Of a stretch of 64,000 nucleotides of DNA, positions 1 to 9,253 are shown piece by piece. A program made the position numbers and the translations under genes. The stretch is from Opitutaceae bacterium (GTDB taxonomy: Bacteria > Verrucomicrobiota > Verrucomicrobiia > Opitutales > Opitutaceae), in contig JAGOJU010000017.1 in NCBI GenBank assembly GCA_017994935.1, forward strand, positions 1 to 64,000, given 5' to 3'. The notes below the pieces were generated by a model. It was not told the origin of the DNA. It worked only from the letters and a program-made list of their open reading frames with translations, and ran no database searches. Each line of letters starts with the position of its first letter. The first letter of the stretch is position 1.

Positions 1-121
1 TGATACCCGTGGGTCCGGGCGCGGATGGACTCGCCTGGGCACCCGTCGGGAAACGCTGAGGCGCCCGGCCCGAGCCGCGGTGCATCGCTGCACCTCGGGG
101 AACCGGTGGATTTTCGCGACT

Positions 122-1141
122 TCAGTCCGAAAGCGATTCTCCAAGGATGGGGAAGTCCGCCAGCGTCTCCAGGGGGAGCGGTTCCTTGAGGAGTTTCAGG
201 TCCACCAGCGTGCGCATCTGGTTTTTCATTCGTTTCCGGCTGAATTGCCCGACGGCTTCGCCCCGTTCGCGATGGCCGGCGACGAGGTGATGTTCCTGAA
301 GGGAGGATCGCCCGTAGGTGAGGAAATCCCGGGACATCTGGGCATTTCGCGAAACAATGAGATCAAAGGCGGGAGAAGGGTCACCGTTGATGAAATCCGC
401 CCAGCCGCGGTTGGATGCCGCGACGAATGCCTTGAGAGCCTGTTCATTTTCCCGGGCGAAGCGCCGCGTGGTCATGTAGACTCGGTACGGATCAAACCCG
501 GAGTCCGAAATGAGAAGCGTCTTGGGCCTGCCTCCGTTTGCGCGGACGTAGTAGGGCTCGTTGGTGATGAAACACTGCTGGATGAAATTCGGGTCCGCCA
601 TGAACCGGGCGATGCCGAAGTTGGAGGGGATGATTGAGAAATCGATCCGGTAGCGCTTCTTCAGGAAATTGATCCACGCCGACCCGGGAACTGCCATGAG
701 GGTCCGGCCATCGAGATCGGCGAACGTGTTCACGGGACTTTCCTCGTGGAGCAGGATCGCCTGGGGATCATGCTGAAAGGTCACTCCGATCATGACAAAG
801 GGCTTTCCGTCCGCGATGAAGAGGGCGACGTCGTCGCTGCGGCTCATTCCGACATCGGCGGCGCCGGAGATCATTCGCTGGGCAACGGTTGCTCCCGGGC
901 CGCCGCTGATGATCTCCACATCAAGCCCCGCCTCCCGGTAGAACCCCTTTGCCAGCGCCTGGTAGAATCCCCCGTGCTCGGCCTGCGGGTACCAATCCGT
1001 CTGGAAACGGATGCGGTGCAGCTTCGAGCGCGAGGGGTTCCCCGCGGCATCCGAGGCTCTTTTTCCGCATCCCGCCTGAAGCAGAAGGCACGGCAGGAGA
1101 AGGGCACGGGCAATGCATGCGTAAAAGGAGATCGAAGGCAT
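122..1141 (-). CDS. ABC transporter substrate-binding lipoprotein, THI5/NMT1-like
   Basis: This is the solute-binding component of a small-molecule importer, anchored outside the inner membrane. The start at 1141 gives 339 residues and opens directly into a lipoprotein signal with lipobox LQAGC (Cys25); an in-frame start 66 bp upstream would only add a non-signal leader. The mature N-terminus reads FQTDWYPQAEHGGFYQALAKG, followed by a VEIISGGPG stretch, the arrangement seen in the NMT1/THI5-like family (ThiY, SsuA and relatives). It is the last gene of an ATPase-permease-binding protein operon, 4 bp after the permease stop. The ligand cannot be read from sequence: pyrimidine (HMP), flavin, sulfonate and related ligands all occur in this family, and no TPP riboswitch lies upstream of the operon. 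Confidence 0.85.
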   Translation of the reverse strand: MPSISFYACIARALLLPCLLLQAGCGKRASDAAGNPSRSKLHRIRFQTDWYPQAEHGGFYQALAKGFYREAGLDVEIISGGPGATVAQRMISGAADVGMSRSDDVALFIADGKPFVMIGVTFQHDPQAILLHEESPVNTFADLDGRTLMAVPGSAWINFLKKRYRIDFSIIPSNFGIARFMADPNFIQQCFITNEPYYVRANGGRPKTLLISDSGFDPYRVYMTTRRFARENEQALKAFVAASNRGWADFINGDPSPAFDLIVSRNAQMSRDFLTYGRSSLQEHHLVAGHRERGEAVGQFSRKRMKNQMRTLVDLKLLKEPLPLETLADFPILGESLSD

Positions 1142-1145
1142 GAGA

Positions 1146-1946
1146 TCAGGTGTCCGCGACGCGGTAGGAATCGTGCCAGCGATGCAGGGCCCACCATCCC
1201 AGGACAACGACTGCGGCGACGAAGATGAATCCGAGGAGGCATCCGGTCAGCGCCGTGGCGAAGAGCGCCGCCATCTTGAGCTGGGAGCTGAAAATGATCG
1301 CCTGGAAACCGAGCCCGCCGCCGTCACCGGCGGAACTGCCCGCGGTGAAGTCACCCATGATCGCGCCGATCGGACCCAGTGTGGCGGCGATGCGCAGTCC
1401 GGTGAAGAAGTAGGGCAGGGCGGCGGGCAGGCGCAGCAGGCACATTTCCTGCCGCCTGTTCGCCCCGTAGAGACGGAAGAGATCGACGAGGTTGCGATCG
1501 GCGGAGATCAGTCCCTGCGTGGTGTTGACCACCAGCGGGAAGAAGCAGATCAGGAAAGTGATGACGGAAACGCTCGGCAGTCCCGGCCTTGCCCACTGCA
1601 GGATGATGGGCGCTAGCACGATGACCGGCGTCATCTGGAGCAGCATCAGGTACGGGTAGAGGCCGGCCCGCACCCATGGCGACAGCGACAGCACGAGTGC
1701 GAGCAGGAGGCTGATCAGGATGGCGGCTGAAAAACCGATGAGGGCACCCTGCAGCGTGTTCAGCGCGGCATGGAGGAGCACCCGGCGATGTTCAGCGAAG
1801 GCGGAGAGCACCTCCAGGGGCGATGGCAGAAGAAATTTCTGGTCGGCGCCCATCATCGCGCGCACGCCGTACCAGAGCGCGAGAAAGAGGACCCCGGTGA
1901 TTGCGGGAAGAACGAACCTGAGGAGCTGCCTTTTTCGATGGGCCAT
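1146..1946 (-). CDS. ABC transporter permease, SsuC/ThiX-like
   Basis: This is the membrane-spanning subunit (266 residues) of the importer whose ATPase and binding lipoprotein flank it. It has a start-proximal transmembrane helix (about residues 8-27) followed by several more hydrophobic helices. The cytoplasmic EAA-type coupling loop lies near residues 160-190 (GANRRQEMCLLRLP), the contact site for the ATPase in the BPD_transp_1 family. It starts 3 bp after the ATPase stop and ends 4 bp before the binding-protein start, so the three genes are almost certainly co-transcribed and translationally coupled. Family membership is clear; the substrate is unknown. Confidence 0.88.
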   Translation of the reverse strand: MAHRKRQLLRFVLPAITGVLFLALWYGVRAMMGADQKFLLPSPLEVLSAFAEHRRVLLHAALNTLQGALIGFSAAILISLLLALVLSLSPWVRAGLYPYLMLLQMTPVIVLAPIILQWARPGLPSVSVITFLICFFPLVVNTTQGLISADRNLVDLFRLYGANRRQEMCLLRLPAALPYFFTGLRIAATLGPIGAIMGDFTAGSSAGDGGGLGFQAIIFSSQLKMAALFATALTGCLLGFIFVAAVVVLGWWALHRWHDSYRVADT

Positions 1947-1949
1947 GGT

Positions 1950-2705
1950 TCAGGTGGGCGGGGGCGCGCCTGAGCGGAGGATCGCGGAAACGTCTCCGAC
2001 CAGCGACTGGAATGCGCCGGATTGCCTTGTCTGTTCCGTACGCGGGTAGGGCAGGTCGACGGAAATCTCTCGAACGATGCGACCCGGATTCGCCTGCATG
2101 ATCAGGATGCGGTTGGAGAGGAAAACGGCCTCCGCCACCGAGTGCGTCACGAAGAACGCCGTCCACGCCTCCTGTCGCCGCATGTCGAGCAGTTCCTCGT
2201 TGAGGTGGGCGCGGGTCATTTCGTCGAGCGCGCCGAACGGTTCGTCGAGGAGCAGGATGTCCGGCCTGAGGGAGAGTGCCCGGGCGATAGAGGCACGCAT
2301 CCGCTGTCCCCCCGAGAGCTGCCGGGGATGCCGCGGGGCGCATTCGGAGATCCGGACGAGTGCCAGCATGCTGGCGGCAACGCCGCTTCGCTCGCCGGGG
2401 GGGACTCCGCGAAGGCGGAGAGGCAGCTCCACGTTCTTCTGAATCGTCAACCACGGGAGGAGTGTGGGATCCTGGAAGACGCAGGCGATCTCACGGGATC
2501 CGGCGGAAGGAGACTTTCCCTCGACGGTCAGTGTGCCTCCCGACAGGGGACTCAGGCCCGCGATGAGCCTGAGAAGGGTCGTCTTTCCGCAGCCGCTTGG
2601 CCCGATGAGCGAGATGAAGTCCCCCTTCCCGGCACTGAAGGAAACGCGGTCGAGGATCAGCGGCCCTTCGCCGTACCGTTTCGCAACATTGATGAGATCG
2701 ACCAT
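1950..2705 (-). CDS. ABC transporter ATP-binding protein, SsuB/TauB-like
   Basis: This ATPase subunit drives the importer encoded downstream. It has a Walker A motif (GPSGCGKTT, about residues 34-42), the signature LSGGQRMR, Walker B ILLLDEPFGALD and the switch histidine in FFVTHS. Its length of about 251 residues is usual for SsuB/TauB/ThiZ-type ATPases. The start was placed at the ATG giving MVDLINVAKRYG; two upstream in-frame starts (up to 2726) would add only seven residues and cannot be excluded. It is the first gene of the operon; the promoter should lie between here and the flavoenzyme gene that ends at 2837. Confidence 0.9.
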   Translation of the reverse strand: MVDLINVAKRYGEGPLILDRVSFSAGKGDFISLIGPSGCGKTTLLRLIAGLSPLSGGTLTVEGKSPSAGSREIACVFQDPTLLPWLTIQKNVELPLRLRGVPPGERSGVAASMLALVRISECAPRHPRQLSGGQRMRASIARALSLRPDILLLDEPFGALDEMTRAHLNEELLDMRRQEAWTAFFVTHSVAEAVFLSNRILIMQANPGRIVREISVDLPYPRTEQTRQSGAFQSLVGDVSAILRSGAPPPT

Positions 2706-2836
2706 TGTCCGCATGCGGAATGGCAAGCAAGGCGGGTTGCCCGGGCAAAATCAACTGAGTCCCGAAGGATGCAAAAAAACGGCGGAGGCGGCGGTTGGCT
2801 GACGAGGAGCCTTCCAAACCACAGCAGATCGAAGGC

Positions 2837-4231
2837 TCACTGTTTTTGCAGGACCTTGTCCGCAATTTCCTCGAGCGGGTAAGTGAAAATCTCGGCGAGG
2901 GTGGGATGGTACCAGGGGGCCTTGAGGAGATCGAAGACGGTTGCATTCATGGCGATCGGACCGCTGAAGCAGTGGATCAATTCGCCGGCATCACGTCCGA
3001 CGATCTCAACTCCAAGGATGCGTCCCTTTTCGGGTTCTGCCGAGACTTTCACATAGCCGCGTTTGGCCTCCATGAGGATGGATTTGCCGTGATCGTCGAA
3101 AGGATAGCTTGCGCTGAGAAAGGGCTGCTTGCGCGCGATCAGTTCCGCGTCGAGCCAGCCCAGGGTCGCGAGTGCGGGATCGGTAAAGACAACATTCAGC
3201 AGAAGACGCGGGTCCGCGGGCTTGAGTCCCCTGACGCCAAACGCATGGCGGGCGGCGAGTTCACCCTGGGCCACGGCGAGGTGGACGATGTCGTGCGGAC
3301 CGGTGACATCGCCGCCGGCGTAGATGTGCCGCCGATTCGTCTGCTGCCAGCGATTCACACCGATCCGGCCCTGGGTGGTCAGGTGCACTCCCGCAGCTTC
3401 AAGATTGAGTCCCTCGGTGAGCGGTGAACGGCCTAGGGCGTTGAATAGGTGACGGGCGAGCTTCGTTATGGATTTTCCCTGGTGATCAAAGCTGACGCTT
3501 ATGGCGTTCCCGCGTTTCCCGATGCTTCGCAGTCTGGTATCGGTGAAAAGCTCGATCCCTTCGTCCCGGAATGCCTGCTGCACCGTTTCGCTCGCCTCGG
3601 GCGAGTGGTCCCTGAGGACGTGCGCGCTGCGCTGAATGAGAATCACGCGCGAGCCGATCCGGCGGAGGAACTGGGAGAGTTCGCAGGCGACAATTCCGCC
3701 GCCGAGCACGGTCACGCTTTCGGGAACAAAATCGAGGTCGAGCACGTCGTCGCTTGTCCATGTAGGGACATCCCTGAGACCCGGTATGGGGGGAACGGAT
3801 ACCTTCGAACCTGTGGCGATCATGAAATGATCCGCGGTGACTTTTTTACCGCCGGCGAGTTCGACCGTGTGCTCATCGAGGAATCTGGCGGCGTCGGGGA
3901 AGAGGTGGTAGCGACCCGACTTCATCGCCCTGACGCGGTATTCAGCGAATTCGCCGATGATGCGTTTTTTCCGCTCGTGAAGCGCCTTCATGTCGACCGT
4001 TGCCCTGGGGACGCTGAGTCCGAGCACGCGGGCATTCCGGGCGAGGTGGAGAACGTCGGTCGAATAGAGGAGTGTTTTTGACGGCATGCAGCCCCGCAGG
4101 ATGCACAGGCCGCCGAGTTCTGTACCGGAGTCGGCGATGCCCACGGACTTCCCGAGGTCGGCCGCTACACGCGCAGCGTTGAACCCGGACGAACCGCCGC
4201 CGATGACGAAAAAGTCGAAGTGATTGCGCAT
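2837..4231 (-). CDS. Dihydrolipoamide dehydrogenase-like flavoprotein disulfide reductase
   Basis: This is a class I pyridine-nucleotide disulfide oxidoreductase of 464 residues. The N-terminal FAD-binding motif is FVIGGGSSGFNAAR. The redox-active pair is C43-C48 in the motif GGLCILRGCMPSK, with the CxxxxC spacing of lipoamide dehydrogenase and mercuric reductase. A central NAD(P)-binding glycine motif (VTVLGGGIVACELS) and a C-terminal dimerisation domain with the catalytic His-Glu motif HPTLAE follow, so it appears catalytically intact. The start at 4231 places the FAD motif where the family has it; a longer in-frame opening to 4351 would add 40 unrelated residues. The gene stands alone, without neighbouring 2-oxoacid dehydrogenase subunits, so the partner could be a lipoyl E2 encoded elsewhere or another disulfide. 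Confidence 0.85.
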   Translation of the reverse strand: MRNHFDFFVIGGGSSGFNAARVAADLGKSVGIADSGTELGGLCILRGCMPSKTLLYSTDVLHLARNARVLGLSVPRATVDMKALHERKKRIIGEFAEYRVRAMKSGRYHLFPDAARFLDEHTVELAGGKKVTADHFMIATGSKVSVPPIPGLRDVPTWTSDDVLDLDFVPESVTVLGGGIVACELSQFLRRIGSRVILIQRSAHVLRDHSPEASETVQQAFRDEGIELFTDTRLRSIGKRGNAISVSFDHQGKSITKLARHLFNALGRSPLTEGLNLEAAGVHLTTQGRIGVNRWQQTNRRHIYAGGDVTGPHDIVHLAVAQGELAARHAFGVRGLKPADPRLLLNVVFTDPALATLGWLDAELIARKQPFLSASYPFDDHGKSILMEAKRGYVKVSAEPEKGRILGVEIVGRDAGELIHCFSGPIAMNATVFDLLKAPWYHPTLAEIFTYPLEEIADKVLQKQ

Positions 4232-4305
4232 GGTCGGTGACAATGTCCCTGCGAATCGAAAAGAATCAAGAAACCAGACGTTGCAGGTCCCCTTGCCGCC
4301 CTCCC

Positions 4306-4323
4306 AGGCTGGAGATCCAGCCT
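4306..4323. repeat. Inverted repeat in the gap between the flavoenzyme gene and the polysaccharide operon
   Basis: A 7-bp perfect stem (AGGCTGG / CCAGCCT) with loop AGAT lies in the 246-bp gap 4232-4477, downstream of the last polysaccharide gene and upstream of the flavoenzyme gene. No T-run follows on either strand, so it is at best a weak or factor-dependent terminator for the - strand polysaccharide operon. Nothing else recognisable was seen in this gap. Confidence 0.3.
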
Positions 4324-4477
4324 TGAGGCTCGCGCACCTTCGCGTCGCCAAAAAGGGTCGGACCTATCGTAAAAGTGGAAGGAGAGAAGGTTCTTTCCAA
4401 AATGGGCGGAGAGGCGACGGGAAATCAGGTCTGGATCCCGGCCGTGATGGCGGGGGTGGCGTTCGGGCGACGCGTGC

Positions 4478-5845
4478 TTAGCGGCCCTTGCCGAAGAGCA
4501 TGATGTGAACGGTCTTCAGCAGGATGGAAGCGTCCAGAACGAAGGAGAAATGGCGGATGTAATAGAGGTCGTACTCGAGCTTGCGTACGGTGTTTTCGAG
4601 CGTGACTCCGTAGGGATGATTGACCTGTGCCCAGCCTGTGATGCCGGGTTTGACGAGATGGCGGAAATGGTAACATGGGATCTGCCGTTCATAGGAACCG
4701 ACCAGTTCCTCCCATTCGGCCCTGGGGCCGATGAGACTCATTTCGCCGCGAAGCACATTCCAGAGCTGGGGAAGCTCGTCGAGGCGGGTTGCCCGGAGGA
4801 AACGTCCGATGGGTGTGATCCTCTCCTCGTCGGACAAGGGTGCCGCTCCGGCGACGGGCTCCCGCATCGTGCGGAGCTTGACGAGAATGAAACGCGACCG
4901 GTTTCGTCCCAAGCGCCACTGGCGGAAGAAGGCCGGCGCGCCGTCGCTGATGCGGATCGCCAGCGCGCACAACAGGATGAGCGGCGCGGCGATGATGAGG
5001 CCGAGGGCCGAGATCAGGATGTCGAACAGGCGTTTCAGACGAACGAAAACCGGCTCGCGCGCCATCTGGAATCCATCGCGGAAAAGCCATGCCTGGTTGA
5101 GCTGAATGAGGGGGATCTTTCGCCAGTAGATCTGGTGGAAGAGTTCGACGGTGTAGGTGGGGACTCCGCTGAAATAGAGTCCGAGCAGCGAGTCGGAAAG
5201 TTCCGGGGGCAGTTCGAATGACGCATCGGGAACGACGATCGCCTCGACGTGGATCTCACCTCTTTGAATGGCACCCAGGCAATCCTCGATCGGGCGGACC
5301 TCGAGGACGTTTGCGGTGGGCGGAACCTCCGCGTTTTCGCCCGCGATTGCAAAGATGACTTTCCGGTCGAACGCATGATGGGCACACTCGTTGCGGAATC
5401 CCTCGCAATCTGACCGGGTGCCGATGTAGAGCAGGTGGCGAAGACGGTGACGCTTCAGCCAGCGCAGGTGCAGCATGCGGCGGCAGCCGAGCGTGAGCAG
5501 CAGGGTGACACCGAAGCCAAGGAGGATCACCAGCCGGCTGCCCTGGAGGGGATAATTCGCCGGAATCACGGCGAACGTGAGCAGAAGCGTCGCGACGGTC
5601 GCCGCGGCGACGGCGATCGTGTGCAGGCTCGTGTAGTCGAGGCTGAGCATGTCGGTGCGGTCCTTGTAGCCGTCGACCAGGTGAAGCGCGATCGCGAGGA
5701 AGGCCAGGGGACCGGCCAGGGGAAGCAGCAGCCAGTGTCCGGCCGGCGAGATGCCGCGCAGCCACGCGAGCACGTTGAACGCGAGCACGAGCGACGTTCC
5801 GTCGAGGAGGAACAAGAGGAGCGCGTGACGGCGGGCGGAATTCAT
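4478..5845 (-). CDS. Polyprenyl-phosphate sugar-1-phosphate transferase (initiating transferase, WcaJ/WbaP-like)
   Basis: This enzyme should start repeat-unit synthesis by moving a sugar-1-phosphate from a nucleotide sugar to undecaprenyl phosphate in the inner membrane. The N-terminal third contains four to five hydrophobic helices, then a Rossmann-like middle domain, then a membrane re-entrant segment (LIIAAPLILLCALAIRI) and the cytosolic catalytic domain. The conserved family signatures ATRLDELPQLWNVLRGEMSL and LIGPRAE, and the ending KPGITGWAQV, are all present. The length of 455 residues is normal for the long, multi-helix form. It is the last gene of the - strand polysaccharide operon and overlaps the preceding glycosyltransferase gene by ATGA. 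Which sugar is transferred (Glc, Gal, or an N-acetylated sugar) cannot be told. Confidence 0.9.
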   Translation of the reverse strand: MNSARRHALLLFLLDGTSLVLAFNVLAWLRGISPAGHWLLLPLAGPLAFLAIALHLVDGYKDRTDMLSLDYTSLHTIAVAAATVATLLLTFAVIPANYPLQGSRLVILLGFGVTLLLTLGCRRMLHLRWLKRHRLRHLLYIGTRSDCEGFRNECAHHAFDRKVIFAIAGENAEVPPTANVLEVRPIEDCLGAIQRGEIHVEAIVVPDASFELPPELSDSLLGLYFSGVPTYTVELFHQIYWRKIPLIQLNQAWLFRDGFQMAREPVFVRLKRLFDILISALGLIIAAPLILLCALAIRISDGAPAFFRQWRLGRNRSRFILVKLRTMREPVAGAAPLSDEERITPIGRFLRATRLDELPQLWNVLRGEMSLIGPRAEWEELVGSYERQIPCYHFRHLVKPGITGWAQVNHPYGVTLENTVRKLEYDLYYIRHFSFVLDASILLKTVHIMLFGKGR

Positions 5846-6690
5846 TGCAGCGGTTGCTTCAGCGACCCGATGCGCTCGGACTTGAGGCGCAGCGACTTCA
5901 TTTCCCTGAGTGCCTCGGAGGCAAATGCCTCGTAGCGCGCCAAAAGACGGCAGTAGCGCCAGCCATGAGCGCCGTCGAGAAAGCCACCGCGGAGGACGTA
6001 CTGGTAAAGGAGGCGCAGCGAAGGCCGGAAGGGCAGATGGTAGCTCAGGCGTTTGAGTGCGCGCCGGCGCCGGATGCGGTCCCCGGAGAATAGACCCTCC
6101 ATGACCCCACCGGCTGGAGTTGAGAGGTGCTGCTCCGCCTCAAGTCGTGCATACGTGCGGTGCTTCCGGAGCCAGTCCCCTTCGCCGTGGGCCATGAAGT
6201 GGTGAACATAGTCGGAACGGAGGCGTCCCATGCGCATGTCAGGCGACTCCTGCTGGCCGTGTCCCGCCTGGATCCAGCGGAAACGTCCGCGATGGACAAG
6301 GCGCGCCTGAGGCACGGGATAGTCCGTGCTGAAGCGTATCCACTTTTTCCCATACATCATGCGCGGGGCGGCCCGGGCTCCATCGAGGTGGCCCGGATCC
6401 CCCCAGTTTAGGCATTCGCTGAAGAGTTCGGGTGTGAACTCCTCATCGGCATCCAGATGGAAGGCCCAGGGATGCCGGCAACCCCCGTGCCGGTCGGCAA
6501 ATGTGCGCTGGAGCGAGAAGGATTCGAAGGGATGCGTCAGCCAGCGGACGCCGTGGCTCCTGGCGATTTCAGGCGTGCGGTCGGTGGAGCCGGAATCGAG
6601 GACGAGGATGTCGTCGCATCCCCTGACCGATGCCAGGCAGCCGGGCAGCGTCGCCTCGGCATTCAGGGTAAGTATGACAACCGAGAACAT
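5842..6690 (-). CDS. Family 2 glycosyltransferase, WaaE/KdtX-like
   Basis: This is a 282-residue GT-A fold glycosyltransferase. The start FSVVILTLNAE, the GSTDRT motif and the acidic HLDADEEFT motif (the metal- and nucleotide-binding DxD equivalent) match the WaaE/KdtX branch of GT2, which adds hexoses to lipopolysaccharide core or surface polysaccharide. The start ATG at 6690 shares its A with the stop of the upstream O-antigen ligase-like gene (TGATG). The stop overlaps the initiating transferase start by ATGA. Such tight coupling suggests balanced synthesis of the three products. Donor and acceptor sugars are unknown. Confidence 0.85.
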   Translation of the reverse strand: MFSVVILTLNAEATLPGCLASVRGCDDILVLDSGSTDRTPEIARSHGVRWLTHPFESFSLQRTFADRHGGCRHPWAFHLDADEEFTPELFSECLNWGDPGHLDGARAAPRMMYGKKWIRFSTDYPVPQARLVHRGRFRWIQAGHGQQESPDMRMGRLRSDYVHHFMAHGEGDWLRKHRTYARLEAEQHLSTPAGGVMEGLFSGDRIRRRRALKRLSYHLPFRPSLRLLYQYVLRGGFLDGAHGWRYCRLLARYEAFASEALREMKSLRLKSERIGSLKQPLQ

Positions 6691-8111
6691 CAGCGGACCT
6701 CCGAGAGCGCGGCATACCGCAGGCCCGTGAAGAAGAGCACCCACCACGATGCGACAACCGCAGGGTTTGCGAAGGGAAACTCAAGCGATGCGTAGAGCGC
6801 GACGAGGATGCAGCCCGCCAGAAGGTACATCGCGACAGGGTGGCCGCGGATGCGGCGTCGCATCCTCCAGAGCGGCCGCACGACGCACAGAAGCAGGAGC
6901 GCGGTTCCGACGATGCCGATTTCCGCGAGCGACTGCAGCCAGTCGGAGTGTGCCTCCTGGTAGTAAACCGGAAGCCGGTCGGCCGGTCCCCTCGGCGTGG
7001 AGTTATAGACGGGAAAGATCCGCTCGTAGCTTTCGAGTCCCCATCCGAACCACGGTTTGTCCGCCGCCATCCGGAGTGTGTCGCGATAGAGCGCGGAGCG
7101 GCTGGGCCCGTGGGAGTCCGTTCCGATGTCGGCCCATTGCTCGCGGGTCGTGTTCAGGCGGTCGACAATGGTGCGCTCCCCGAGCTTGTACACCGCAGCT
7201 GCTCCTCCGCCGAAGAGGATCACCGTGAAAAGGACGACGGGCCATGCGCGGCGTTCCGCGCGGTGGCGATGACGGACCAGTTCGATGATGCCGTGGCAGA
7301 GCGCGCCTGCGAGAAGCATGGCGATCAGGACCGTCGAGGAGCGGGAGGTGCTGAGCGGAATGGTCGCGGCGATGAAGAAGAGGGCGATGATCCAGAGCAG
7401 CGCGGGAGAATCGACGATATACCGGCTCTCGCGGTGAAATGCGTGGTGGAAAATCAATCCGAGGCATGCGGATCCCATCAGGAGGGAGAAGGCGCCCCAG
7501 TGGTTGTGATAGACGAAGGTGGCGAAGAAGGCCTCCGTGGGAGCATGCTGCAGGCCGAAAAAGATGTCCTGTGACATCAATTTCTGAAGCGTGCCGAAGA
7601 CCGCGAGGACAAAGGCGTTGGCGGCCAGGATACGCAGCAGTATGCGCAATCCGTGGCGGGAGCGCACGCAGACGAAGAGATTGAATCCCGTCAGGAAACA
7701 TCCCGAAAGCAGCCAGAGTTCACGCAGGGATTTCCCGCCGTCCGGACTGCCCGGCCACAGGGGCGAGATGGGGCGCACGAACCAACGCGTGTCGCCGCCG
7801 AACGTCCGTGGGAAAAGATTGGGGATGAATGCGGATGTGACAATGATGCCTGCGAGGAGGGCCATTGGCAGCAGCCAGCGGAAAGGCTTGAAGCGGTCGG
7901 CTTCCGTGCGCCTGCGACGGGCGAGAAATTCCCAGAGGGTGATCGCGAGCGACGGAGTCACGAGAAGACAGAGGATCGGCTTGGACCACCAGATCTTGCC
8001 TCCGAACATCCAGGAGGCGGAGAGAACGACGAGGGCCGCATGGGCGATGGCCCATCGCGATCGCAGGAAGAGCGTGGCTGGAACGGGCGGCAGGGGAACC
8101 CGCGGCGTCAT
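6690..8111 (-). CDS. O-antigen ligase/polymerase-like membrane protein (WaaL/Wzy_C family)
   Basis: This is a 473-residue polytopic membrane protein with roughly ten to twelve predicted helices, a C-terminal cluster of short helices and a large periplasmic loop between them (about residues 290-370, containing the NTTREQWADIG and WFGWGLESY segments). The WFGWGLESYERIFP region resembles the conserved W-G-x-G stretch of the Wzy_C (O-antigen ligase) family. Members either polymerise undecaprenyl-linked repeat units or ligate glycans to an acceptor. The start at 8111 overlaps the upstream glycosyltransferase stop by ATGA; a longer frame extending to 8585 is antisense-biased Arg-rich sequence and was rejected. 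A second Wzy-like gene lies at 11625-13085, so the division of labour (polymerase versus ligase) is open. Confidence 0.8.
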   Translation of the reverse strand: MTPRVPLPPVPATLFLRSRWAIAHAALVVLSASWMFGGKIWWSKPILCLLVTPSLAITLWEFLARRRRTEADRFKPFRWLLPMALLAGIIVTSAFIPNLFPRTFGGDTRWFVRPISPLWPGSPDGGKSLRELWLLSGCFLTGFNLFVCVRSRHGLRILLRILAANAFVLAVFGTLQKLMSQDIFFGLQHAPTEAFFATFVYHNHWGAFSLLMGSACLGLIFHHAFHRESRYIVDSPALLWIIALFFIAATIPLSTSRSSTVLIAMLLAGALCHGIIELVRHRHRAERRAWPVVLFTVILFGGGAAAVYKLGERTIVDRLNTTREQWADIGTDSHGPSRSALYRDTLRMAADKPWFGWGLESYERIFPVYNSTPRGPADRLPVYYQEAHSDWLQSLAEIGIVGTALLLLCVVRPLWRMRRRIRGHPVAMYLLAGCILVALYASLEFPFANPAVVASWWVLFFTGLRYAALSEVR

Positions 8112-9238
8112 GATGCGGTCTCGCGGGCGTGTCGGAGTCCCGCATAAAACGCCTCGAGCAACCGCCCGCCAACCGACCAGGAAAATGCCCGGGCGGCCCA
8201 GGCCCTGGCCCGCTCGCCGCGCGCGCCGAGCTGCCCGGGACTCTCTGCGAGAGCCTCGCGCAAGGCCCGCGGATAGTCGTCCCAGGGAACGCACCAGCCG
8301 GCTCCTTCCGTCCCAAGGGATTTCCATGGCGTGCTGTCCGTCACGAGAGCGGGCACGCCGGAAGCGAGCGCCTCGGCGACAACCAGGCCAAAGTTTTCGG
8401 AGTGGGACGGCAGCAGGCACAGGGATGCTGCCGGGTACGGTGCGGGCCGTCCTGCGCCATCGTGCACCTCGATGCGGTCGGATCCTCCCGAGCGGTAGAT
8501 GTAGCCTCGAAGTTCCCTCACGGAATACTGCTCGGGTATGCCGACCAGGAGCAGCATCCAGTCCTTGGGAGCCAGTTCGATCCAAAGGTCGATCAGTTCA
8601 AGAATCCGCTTCTTGCCGTGAAAGCGTGAGTAGAAAAGGGCGGTCCGCTGAGTCCGGGTGGATGGACTGATCTCATTCCATTGGGATTTTGCGGACGCCA
8701 GTTCGACCTCACCCGGAACGTCGACCCCGAGCGGCGCCACACAGACGGGCTGCATGAACCCGAGGTCGCGGATGTCCCGCGCCTCCTCGGCGCTGGTCGC
8801 GTGCCAGCCGGAAACCGCCTGAAATGCGCCCGGGTGTACAAATTTCTCCGCGAACGCCTTGTTCCAGCGGTGATGCCGCCAGGCCCAGGGTGACATCATA
8901 CCCCGGGGGGATAGCACCAGGGGGATGCCTGCGCGATTCGCGAAGAGATGGGCGGTGTGAAGCGGTCGCAGCCAAAGGCCGTGGACGTGTACGACGTCCG
9001 GGCGCAAATTCTCCAGCGCGGCGCGCAACCCTGGGATCGGGCATAGCGCCCTGGGCCAGCCTCCGCGAAGGGTTCGCACCGTGAGTGTGCCCTCTTCCTC
9101 GAGGGCGGCGGCCGGGCCTGAGGTGAGCAGTTCAATCCGGTTGCCCAGTCCCGCCTGGGCCCGTGCCAGCGCGCGAACGGCCTTGCTGGGTCCGCCGTGC
9201 CTGGGGTCGAGGCTCGCAACGATGTGGCAAATGGTCAT
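8108..9238 (-). CDS. Family 4 glycosyltransferase
   Basis: This is a 376-residue GT-B retaining glycosyltransferase. The N-terminal acceptor domain opens with a glycine-rich loop (HGGPSKAV). The C-terminal donor domain contains the EX7E-type motif HSENFGLVVAEALASGVPAL, diagnostic of GT4. It is most similar in layout to WcaI/PimB-type enzymes of polysaccharide loci. The gene overlaps the downstream O-antigen ligase-like gene by ATGA and is separated from the upstream glycosyltransferase gene by only 15 bp. Sugar specificity is not readable. Confidence 0.87.
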   Translation of the reverse strand: MTICHIVASLDPRHGGPSKAVRALARAQAGLGNRIELLTSGPAAALEEEGTLTVRTLRGGWPRALCPIPGLRAALENLRPDVVHVHGLWLRPLHTAHLFANRAGIPLVLSPRGMMSPWAWRHHRWNKAFAEKFVHPGAFQAVSGWHATSAEEARDIRDLGFMQPVCVAPLGVDVPGEVELASAKSQWNEISPSTRTQRTALFYSRFHGKKRILELIDLWIELAPKDWMLLLVGIPEQYSVRELRGYIYRSGGSDRIEVHDGAGRPAPYPAASLCLLPSHSENFGLVVAEALASGVPALVTDSTPWKSLGTEGAGWCVPWDDYPRALREALAESPGQLGARGERARAWAARAFSWSVGGRLLEAFYAGLRHARETAS

Positions 9239-9253
9239 CTGGGATCGAGCACG

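Noticed and set aside
1..121. Gene or terminator at the left edge
   Set aside because: Only a 6-bp hairpin (79-94, GGTGCA/TGCACC) without T-run is visible and no reading frame has a supporting motif.
2737..2748. 12-bp palindrome TTGCCCGGGCAA upstream of the importer operon
   Set aside because: It has no loop and no second copy; common by chance in GC-rich DNA.
2706..2836. TPP riboswitch upstream of the THI5-like ABC operon
   Set aside because: No CTGAGA-type core or second conserved stem is present.
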